Of a stretch of 64,000 bases of DNA, positions 39,974-49,900 are shown piece by piece. Position 1 is the first letter of the stretch, and each line of letters opens with the position of its first letter. The notes beneath the pieces are model-generated. The model was not told where the DNA came from, did no database searches, and was given only the letters and a program-made list of their open reading frames with translations. Source of the stretch: Bacteroidales bacterium (GTDB lineage Bacteria; Bacteroidota; Bacteroidia; Bacteroidales; WCHB1-69); assembly GCA_017535665.1 (NCBI GenBank), contig JAFXTS010000012.1:124001-188000 (forward strand). Direction: 5' to 3'. The translations under genes and the position numbers were made by a program.

Positions 39974-40789
39974 TCAATTCCCCCTCACCTTTCCCCACAC
40001 ACGGCTCACCGTCCGCTTAGGCAGCGCATTCACCGCAGGCGCAAACAGCAAGTTGAACCACCCCGGCGTAACACAACGACGACGGCGAAACATCGCCTTC
40101 AACGCCTTGCGCACCAACTTCTGCGGCGAATATACCAAACCGAACTTGCCAGCGATATCCAGAATCTTCACCAACGTAGGCAGCACCTTGTACAACCCTG
40201 TCGAAACCGCGCCCGGACATACCGCCGTAACCGATACCCCATAAGGCTTCATCTCATAATACCAAGATTTAGAAAAACTGCGCAGATACGACTTCGTTGC
40301 ACTATACATCACCAAGCCGGGCGCGTACATCCCCGCCGCCACCGACGACACATTCAAAATGTAGCCCCTGCCCCGATGCTTCATCCCCTCCGAAAACCGC
40401 TCACACAGCCTCGTCGGCGTGATGACGTGCAAGAACAACATCTTGTCCCCCACCTCACAAACCTCATCTTTCAACTCCTTGAAGAAAAACATTCCAGCAT
40501 TATTGATGAGAATGTCGATTTGCAGCCCCTTTTCTTGGCAAATAGCGAACAACTCGTCCGCCGACTCATTCCGAGCCAAGTCGCAATATACAGGCCAAAT
40601 TTCGGCAGAGTATGCGGCTCTCAGTTCGGCGGCACACTGCTCCAACTCCTGCTGTTGGTTGCTCACCATCACCACGTCACATCCCGAAGCCGCCAACTGC
40701 CGAGCATACTCCAAACCCATCCCCGAACTCGCCCCCGTGACCAACGCCGTACACCCCGGCCATAAATATTTCTTGAACATTTTTCCCAT
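39974..40789 (-). CDS. short-chain dehydrogenase/reductase
   Basis: 271 residues from ATG 40789 (ATG 40780 is equally plausible). The cofactor loop is TGASSGMG (TGxxxGxG), followed by NNAG and the catalytic YSATK (YxxxK), with Ser in LNVSSVAAG and the PG motif CPGAVSTG. The region after the first beta strand (VVMVSNQQQELEQ) resembles NADP-preferring SDRs of the DltE/YqjQ kind. A -7 box on the minus strand at 40811 means the longer frame upstream is leader. The substrate cannot be inferred; it stands alone. Confidence 0.9.
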   Translation of the reverse strand: MGKMFKKYLWPGCTALVTGASSGMGLEYARQLAASGCDVVMVSNQQQELEQCAAELRAAYSAEIWPVYCDLARNESADELFAICQEKGLQIDILINNAGMFFFKELKDEVCEVGDKMLFLHVITPTRLCERFSEGMKHRGRGYILNVSSVAAGMYAPGLVMYSATKSYLRSFSKSWYYEMKPYGVSVTAVCPGAVSTGLYKVLPTLVKILDIAGKFGLVYSPQKLVRKALKAMFRRRRCVTPGWFNLLFAPAVNALPKRTVSRVWGKVRGN

Positions 40790-40810
40790 CACTTTTAATG
40801 TATCATCGTG

Positions 40811-40818
40811 CAAAATTA
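40811..40818 (-). promoter_or_regulatory. -7 box of the short-chain dehydrogenase gene
   Basis: TAATTTTG followed by CACG on the minus strand, 22 bp before ATG 40789. It rules out the upstream ATG at 40849 as the start. Confidence 0.55.
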
Positions 40819-40850
40819 CTCTTTTTTCTTTTACCTCTGTAAAAACCAAT

Positions 40851-40886
40851 AAAAAAAGAGGGTTCCTTGCGAAACCCTCTTTTGGT
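40851..40886 (-). terminator. Rho-independent terminator of the giant repeat protein gene
   Basis: The stem AAAAGAGGGTT pairs with AACCCTCTTTT around an 8-nt loop. On the minus strand it runs into TTTTTTTATTGG, 20 bp after the stop codon of the 40904-52000 gene. Confidence 0.88.
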
Positions 40887-40903
40887 TGCGTATCGTCAGC
40901 AGA

Positions 40904-43900
40904 TTATCTCTGCGAGATGCTGACCTTGTAGTTGCGAACTGCATCAGCAGTGGTCACTCTCACAACGTACATGCCGTTGGCAGCATTCACGTTGATAACG
41001 GTCGGGTTGTCCTGAGCCTTGCCGTTGTAGATGATGCGGCCGTTGAGGTCATACACCTGAACGTTGTTGATGATCACATTGCTGTTGTTCACCACATAGA
41101 TGTCGTTGCCATAGCTGTAAACCTTCACATTGTCAAGGCTGTAGTTAGCAACACCAGTGGTGTCCGGAAGCGTACCTTCGGTGCGGAACTGCTGCTGTGA
41201 GCTCCAGCTGCTTTCAGCAGTGTCAGCGATGCACACAGACTTCACATTCCATACATACACCATATTGTCATCCAAACCGCTCAGCTCGTAGCTGGTTTCG
41301 GTGATGCCAGTAACTTCGGTGTAAACGGTATCCTCAGCGCTCTTGTAACGGATGGTGTAGGAAGTAACTTCCATATCGGTCCAGTTCAAAGTAGCGGAGT
41401 TGTCGGTGATGTCGGTGGTCCATGCATAGGTCGGAACCGGGCATTCAGCCGGCACGAAGGTAACGTCGATGGTGTGGTTAGCCGTCACATTCACGAAGGT
41501 GTAGGAAGCAACCGGGTTAGCCAGCGGCACGCTGTCGATCAAAACTTCACCGATGGTGTAGTACTCGTCAGCCACAATCACGAAGGTCTGGCTTGCACCA
41601 TAGTTCACGGTCACATCGCCAGCAGGCGTGATGGTACCATTAGCACCAGCAGTAGCAGTGATGGTGTAGGTAGAATCAGCGATAGCGGAGAAGATGACGT
41701 GGATGGTAGCATCGGCGGTCACAGAATCGAAGAGGTAGCTGCTGATAGCACCCTGGTCGGCACCGTCAACCTCAACGCTTTCAATTACGTAACCCTCAGC
41801 AGGAGTGATGCTGAAGAACTGGGAAGCACCGCAGTTCACGATCACCTCGCCAACAGGACTGATGTTACCACCTTCAGTAGCCGTTGCCGTGATGGTGTAG
41901 GTCTTGATAGCAGACTCAACGGTGATGACGTGGTTAGCAGTGATGCTGTCCACATCAACAGTAGTCACAGCACCGAGGTCCTCGCCATCGAGCATAACGC
42001 TTACAATTTCGTAGCAGTCATCAGCGGTGAGCGTGTAGGAAACGCTTTCGCCGTATTCAACGGTGGTGTCACCCTCAGGAGTGATTTCAACGCCAGCAGC
42101 ACCGTATGCGGAAACCGTGTAGGTGTACTTAGCGAAGGTAGCATCGATGGTGTGGTCAGCATGGAGAGCGCTGAAGGTGTAGCTATCGATAGCACCCTGC
42201 TCAACACTGTCAACCATGACGCTTACAATGTAATAACCCTCGTTCGGGGTGATTTCATAAACCGGAGTTTCACCGCAGTTGAAGGTGTCGGTAGGAGTAA
42301 TCGTACCGGCAGCGTCATCGTTCACGTTAGCCGTGATGGTGTAGGTGTTCATGGTGAACGTAGCGGTGATGGTGTGGTTGGTGTCGATTGCGTTGAAGAC
42401 GATCACCGTGTCAGTGAGTTCGCAGGTGATATCCTCGCCGTCCACCGTGATAGTGGTCAGCGTGTAGCAATCGTTAGCAACGATGTTGTAAGTAACATCG
42501 GTACCGCAGTTGTAAACACCCGTCTCGGTGATCACACCGCCATCAGCCTGAGTAGCCTCAACCGTGTAGGTCATCACCTGGAAGTAAGCCTGGATGGTCA
42601 TGTCGCGCTGGATGTTGTCCAAGGTGAGGGTCGTACCATCGAAGTTAGCGCTGTCGAGGTAAGAAACACCGTTGACCAACAGTTCAGAAACGGTCTGGCA
42701 TTCATCAGGTGTAAGGGTGTAGGTCATTGAACCGTTGTAAGCCACCACAGTGTCACCAACAGGATCAATCGTACCATTGTTGTAAGCAACAGAGGTCAGC
42801 GTGTAGGTAATGTCGGCGAAGGTGACGTCGATGGTGTAATCAGCGGAGATTCCGTTGATGACGTATGAGGTCACAGAACCGATGTTGTTACCGTTCACTA
42901 CCACGCTCTCCACTTCAACACCGTCGTTGTCAGGAGTGAAGGTGAAGGCCACGGTGTCGCCGCAGTTGTAAGTACCGCTGGTCGGGTCAGCCGTGCCGTT
43001 GCCGGTCACGTTGACGGTCACCTCGTAGGTAGTGGTTTCGAACTGAGCCACCACAGTGTGGTTGCTGTCGATATTGCTCATGGTGTATTCAGCGGTGGGA
43101 ACACCAGCCACGAAGTTGGTGTCAGCCTCGCCGTCAACCAAGATGGCGCTGATGTTGTAGCAAGGATCTGCGGTGATGGAGAAGGTCACGCTGCCGCCGA
43201 AGACCACTTCGTTGTCGCCTTCGAGCAGGATCGTACCATGATCCTCAGCCGTAGCATTGATGACATACACATTGGGTTCGAACACGACGTTCAAAGTATG
43301 GTTAGCGTCGATGTTGGTGAAGGTGTAGTCGTAAGTGTCAGCGTTAGCAGGAACGTTCTCAGCAACGCCGTCAACAGTTACGCTGGCGATGTGGTGACCG
43401 AAGTCAGCGGTGATGGTGTAATCAACCGTAGCTTCGTACTCAACGGTGGTGTCACCAGGAGTGGTGGTACCGTTGCCGTTCACCGTCACGTCGATGGTGT
43501 AGTTGTTACGAGCGAAGATAACCTCGAGAGTGGTATCCTGCGTAGCAGCCGTCACATTTCTGAGAGCCTGAACGTCGCTGTTGTGGTTCAGCGTGTAGGT
43601 CACGCCACCCAGAGTGTGGCTTTCGATATGCCAACCAGTGTCAGCAGTGATGGTGTACTGATAAGCAGCATCGCAATCCACCGTGTCGGTGGTGACGGTA
43701 CCGTTACCGGTATGGGTCTCGCCCATGAAGTATCTGTAGATTTCGAAGCTGGCTTCGATTACAGTGGTATCTTCGATGGAAGCGATAGCGAAGGTCTCGC
43801 CTTCGATATTATCGATGGCCTGAGCCTCACCATTCACGAGGATCTCGCTGATGTAGTAGCAATGGTCAGGAGTAATTTCGTAAGAAACACCAGTACCGTG

Positions 43901-46900
43901 TTCAACACTGGTAGTACCAGCCACCACGATCGAACCATGTTCGTTGGCGATAGCGGTCACCGGATAGTAATTTCTTGCGAAGTAAACATCCAAGTTGTGA
44001 TGTTCGTGGATGTCAGTCACCGTGATCTCATCCTCAGTGGGCTGACCATCATAGTTGGTGGTCGTACCATCGAGTACCACATGGTCAATATGCCATCCGT
44101 AGTTAGCAGTGATTTCGTAGGTGTAATCATCACCGCAGTTCACAACAGCGGAGGTAACCGTGCCCATCGTATCTTCATGGGCGGTAGCCGTCATGTTGTA
44201 CTCGAACATGGTGAACTCAGCATTGATGGTGTGCTCAACCACAGCCTGGTCGAAGTCAGCAGCGGTGAAGGTGTAGGTGTACGGGCTGATAGAATCGGTA
44301 TAGCCAGTCCAAACGCTTTCGCCATCCACATCAACAGCAGAGATGTAGTAGCACGGCTGATCAGCAGTGATGGTGTAGGTAAGGGTTTCACCGTAGAAGA
44401 TGGTGTCAGTTCCTTCAGGATCAATAGTACCATTAGCACCAGCAGTAGCGGTGATATGGAACTCGTTGAGAGCGAAGACTGCGCAAACCTCGATATCCTG
44501 ATCAACATTGTCGATGTTGTAAACCACCTCAACGTCGGTGTTGTTGCCGTAAGCCACATAACCGCCGCGGTTGTCAGAAACCTCAACGATGTGGTAACCA
44601 TTCAGCGTGTCAGCAACGATAGTAGCGGTGGTGCTCATGTTGGAGTCAACCTCAACAGGATCGTTGATGGTAATCGTACCGTTCACAGCAGCGCAAGCGC
44701 TCACCGTGTAGTGGTCGATTTCGAAGACCACGGTCAGCATCGTATCCTGACGAACAGGATTGATGGTGATGATGGTGTCATTGAAGTCGTTCGGCTCAAC
44801 CATCGTGTTGTTGATGGTGTTGCCACCGAATTCGATGCTTGCGATGTGCCAGCCCATATCAGCGGTGATGGTGTAGGTGTATTCGTCGCCGCAGTTGATG
44901 TCATCGGCGGTGGTAACCGTACCATTACCGGTGTGGGTCTCGGTCATGTCGTAAGTGTAGATTTCGAAGTTAGCCTCGATGGTGTGAGCTTCAGAAACGT
45001 TAGCGAAGGTGTAGGTCATGCCTTCGGGAACGATCATAGAAGCCTGATCCTCTCCGTCAACGATGAGTTCGCTAATGTAATAGCAATCATCCGGAGTGAT
45101 GGTGAAGGTAACATCCTGACCATGCTCCAGAACGGTGTCACCAGAAACGATGGTACCGTTAGCACCAGCGGTCACGTCAATCAAATAATGGTTGATTTCG
45201 AAGGTAGCCACAATGCTGTGGTCTGCGTGGATGTCGGTGATAGAAGAAGTGAAGGTGGAGCTGTCAGCGATGGTCTCGGCAACACCGTCAACCTCAACAG
45301 AAGCGATGTGGTAACCCACTTCCGGAGTAACTTCATAGTCGAATGCGCTGCCGCAATCCACAGAGTCGGTAGCGGTAATCGTACCCATGGTAGCATCGTT
45401 GACAGAGGTGGTCACCTCATAACGATAGATATCGAAGTTAGCCACAATGGTGTGGTTGTTGTCGATAGCAGCGAAGGTATAGTCGAACGCTACGCTGTCG
45501 TTCACGTCAATCACAGTGGTATCGTCCACCACCACGGTGCTGATGTAGTGGCAGTCGTTGGTCGGACGAATGGTGTAAGTGACATTGTCACCATAACGCA
45601 CTGCGGAATCACCTTCCGGAACAATCTCACCATTGTCAGGATCAGAAACTGAAGCAACAATGTTGTAGTTGTTCAGTTCGAAGGTAACATCAATACAGGT
45701 GTCGCTCACCACATTGGTCAGCGTATAGGTTACGTTCGTATCAGCATTCTCACCATAGGTCTGAACATTAGACTCATCGCTGAAGATGGTCTGTACGTGA
45801 TAACCAGGAGCGGTAACCACCACAGTCACCTCAACGGTGCTGTCGTGAGCAACCACAGCCGGATTGATGGTAGCAGTACCTTCAGTCAGCGGGTTGCAAA
45901 GCGTCACATTGTAAGTATTGATAGCGAAGGTGACATTCAAGACATAGTCTTTGTCAGCCGTCACATCCACGGTGGTGGCATTGTCGGCATTGGTGGTGGG
46001 CAGGGTCATCTGCTCCACATCGGTAACGCCATCAGAGAGGATGCAGGATTCGATGTGCCATCCCTCTTCAGCCTGAACTTCGTAGGTGTAAGTCTCACCA
46101 CAGTTGACAGTAGAGTCGAAGCTGACCGTACCGTTGCCGGTGTGAGTTTCAGCCATGATGTAACGGATGCTGTCGTAAGTAACCACCATGATAGCATCTT
46201 CGGTAGCTGTCCAAGTGTAAGCCAAGGAAGAGAGGCTGTCGATGTACTCAACATCATTGATGGTGAAGGAGACGAGCTCGTTGCAAGCGTTCGGAGCGAA
46301 GGTGAAGTCAAGGGTGGTGTTATAAACAGCCGTGGTATCACCGTCGATGTTGGTAACGCCCTCGCCAATAGTGGTGACGTTAACAGCATACTCGTCGATA
46401 GCAGTGTAAACAATCACGTTGTGGTCAGCATGAACGTCTTCCACAGTGTAGGTGTAGGTGTCTTCTTGGTTGGTGAATACAGTATCCAGAACATAGTCAA
46501 CGAAGACCATGGCCAGATGCTGACCTTCAGCGGCCTCCATCACGAAGTCCCAATTCTGACCGCAGTTGGCCTCGCCCGTGGTTACGGTAGCGGAGCTGGC
46601 CGGGTCGATGGTGGCGGTCATCTGGTAAACAACGGTATCGAAGCCCACCGTGATGGAGTGCTCATCAACCACGTTGACAAAGGTGTAGGTATCACCGGTA
46701 ACCGTGTAATCAGTACCAGCGGTCAGCGTAGTACCGTCAACGGTAATTTCGCTGATGTAGTAGCATTCTGAAGAAGGAGTGATGACAAACGGAACATCCT
46801 CGCCCCAAGTCCAGCTGGAGTCAACAGAAGGAACAATGGTACCGATTTCAGGATTGTTGTTCACAACAGCAATCGGGTAGAGGTTATGAGCAAAGGTAGC

Positions 46901-49900
46901 GCAAACCTCGATGTCCTGCTGAATATCACCCAAACCATACATGACGTCGGTGTCGGTATTTTCACCAAGAGTGAGAGAACCGCCAGCGTTGTCGGTAATC
47001 TCAACGATATGATAACCGTTAGCCACGTCGGCCACTACCTGTACGTATGCGGAGTCACCGTGGTTGACAGTAGCGTTCAGCACCGTCAACGTACCATTGG
47101 TACCCGTGCAAGCGGTGATGTTGTAAGTATTGATTGCGAAAGCAACATCAACGGTATCGTTGCGTGAAGAATTCACTGCAATCGTAACCTGAGTGTCATC
47201 ATTAGTGTTCAAAGTGGTGGTTTCACCATTCACAACATAGTAGTTGACGTGATAACCATCACCAGCGGTCATGGTAACTTCAACATCGCTACCGCAATCG
47301 AAGGTGGTGGTAGGAGTGATTTCACCATTACCTTCAATCACGCTGGTAACCACTTCGAACTGCTGCTGTGAGAAGGTGGCCTCAACGGTGGTGGGACCTT
47401 CAATCGGGGTAACCGTCAAAGTGGAGATAGCCGGTGAACCCGTGGTAATCTTCACATTGTCCAAGAAGAAACGTGAACGGTTGTCCTGGAAGGACTCGAA
47501 GGAGATAACGGTGTTAGCCGTACCATTGGTGAAGTCGTAGGAGAAGGTCTGCATGTTGTTATCGCCTCTCAACAAACCATCCACCTCGGTCTCAACACCA
47601 TTCACAGTCAGAATAAGCGTAGTCTGCTCGCTGGAGTTGTTATAAGCAGCGGCGTCGAATTCAATATGGAAATCACCAGTAGAAAGATCCAAAGTAGGAA
47701 GGGTGATGGAACCACCCAATGAAGAGGTACCGAATTTCAACATTCCTTCGTTCGGATAAGCCTTGGTGCCCGTCCAACCCGGTAAAATATTACCCACCGT
47801 GAGTTCACTATTGGGGTTGCCAACAGCGGCGGCGAAGTCTTCATTCAGAACCACCACATAGTCGGAAGCAGTGGTCGTAACGTCACCCGTCATATCCACA
47901 CCATTAACCATAACTGAAGCGAGTTCGTAGCACTCATCAGGAGTCATGGTGAAGGTCTGTGAACCACCATGAGCAACGGTGCTGGTAGCAGGATCAATCG
48001 TACCGTTCGTAGCGGTAGCGGTCACTTCATATTCGTTGATAGCGAAGAAAACGTCAATCTGAGTGTCAGCCGTCACATTGGAGATGAAGCAAGAAGCGGT
48101 AGCAGGCTGGTTAGTGTAAGTAGCAATCACCGCACCATCTCTCTCAATGTGATCCACATGGTATCCGTCATAAGCGGTCACCACATACTCGAAGGTAGAA
48201 CCGCAAGCTGCGATACCTTCTGTAACCTCACCCATTGAAGCATCGTTCACCGTGGCCACCATGAGGAAGCTGTCGATAGCGAAGGTGACAGCCAACGTAT
48301 GGTTGTCAGCCACATTCACGAAATCGTAGGAGGTCGGAGCAGGATCAACGGCAACACCGTCAACCAAAACTTCCTCTACATGATAGCAAGCATCGGGAGT
48401 GAAGGTGAAGGTGGTATCCGTACCAAACTCAACCGTGATGGTCTCAGCGGGTTCAATGGTACCGTTGGTGTAAGACTCAACGGTGATGTTATAGTTGTTG
48501 ATGGCGAAGAAGGCTTCCACCAAAGTATCGGAAGTGACATACTGGACAGTGTAGGTGAGAAGGGTGTCAGCATTGGTGCCGTACAAAACGGTGTCGTTGC
48601 CGCAAACCACTTTTTCAATATGATAACCAGGTGTCTCAGAAGCGATGTCAATATTGGCGCTCTCGTTGTAGTTGATAATAGCGGTACTCGGATCAACGAT
48701 ACCCATCGTGTTGTCGTTCTCGGTAGCGGTCACCGTGAACTGATCAAGCGTGAATTCAACCTGAATGTTAATATTGGTTGCATCCACGGTCATGGGGATG
48801 TTGATGGTCCATTCATCAATGTTACCACCAATCACAATCGGATAGTTGTTCCAAACCACCTTGGTAAGATGTGAACCCGTGGCGGCTTTCACCACATAAC
48901 CCTGAACCATATCACCACACAAAGCCGTAGCAAAGACGCCTTCAACAGAGTCGTTGACAGTACCGTCACCGTTGCCGATGTTGGTCCATGTGAGTTCATA
49001 GTTGATCAACTGGAAGGTGACATCAACAGTGGTGTTCTCCTCAACGGGTTCGAGGGTGAAATCGTTGGTCGGGTTGTCAACAGCCACGCCATTCACGGTC
49101 AGCGTTGCAATCTCGTAGCAAGCATCGGGAGTGATGGTGTAAGCCGGGGTAGCATGATAATCAACAGTCTGGGTGCCAGCAGGACTGATCGTACCGTGAG
49201 CACCTGCGGTGGCGGTCACCTCGAATTCGCATTCGCTCTGCTGTTTCATGGTGAGCGTCAGTTCAACAACGCTGTCGCAGCCAGCTACGGTAGTGCCATT
49301 GAACACATGAGTATAGGTCTGACCTGCAACGGTGGTACCAGCTTCGAAGGTGGTGTCGTTCCAAGTGTAGGGCAGTTCGATGGGGCAGAGGAAAAGTTCC
49401 TCGGTTTCGTTATAGGTGGGGTTCACCACAACGGTCATCGTCAGGGTGCTGTCGCAACCATTGGCAGCGGTCAGTACCACATCCTGAGCACCAGCAGCAT
49501 CGAAGGTGACGCCATTCTGCGTGTAAGGAAGTTCGCTGTCGCAGATGGTGTAGGTAATCTCAGCAACAGGAGCCTCCAACACATTCAAGGTCATGTTCAC
49601 CGTGCTGTCCTCGCCATGAGAACCAGCACCGGTAAGGGTAACGGTACCGTTGCCAGCAGCGTCAAACTCTACTTCGTTCCAAGTGAGCGGAAGCATCGTG
49701 GAGCAGATGGTGCTGTCAACATTCACCGTGATATTCGGATAGTAGTCGAACACCAAAGTGATAGCGCTGTCGCAACCAACGGCGTTCTGAATATGCGTAT
49801 AGTAAGTACCCGGAGTGGAGTAGAGGTCACCATTGAATTCATAGGGAAGCTCATTCTCCAGAACGGTCACCTCAACGGTCTCCTCAGTGTTGGCGTTGAT

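Noticed and set aside
43058..45652. An 864-codon open frame on the plus strand opposite the giant repeat protein
   Set aside because: It is the antisense of a regular repeat array; repeated codons keep the complementary frame open. The peptide is biased (Val/Ser/His-rich), with no domain, promoter or start signal. Frames at 41474-42730 and 49154-50266 are explained the same way.
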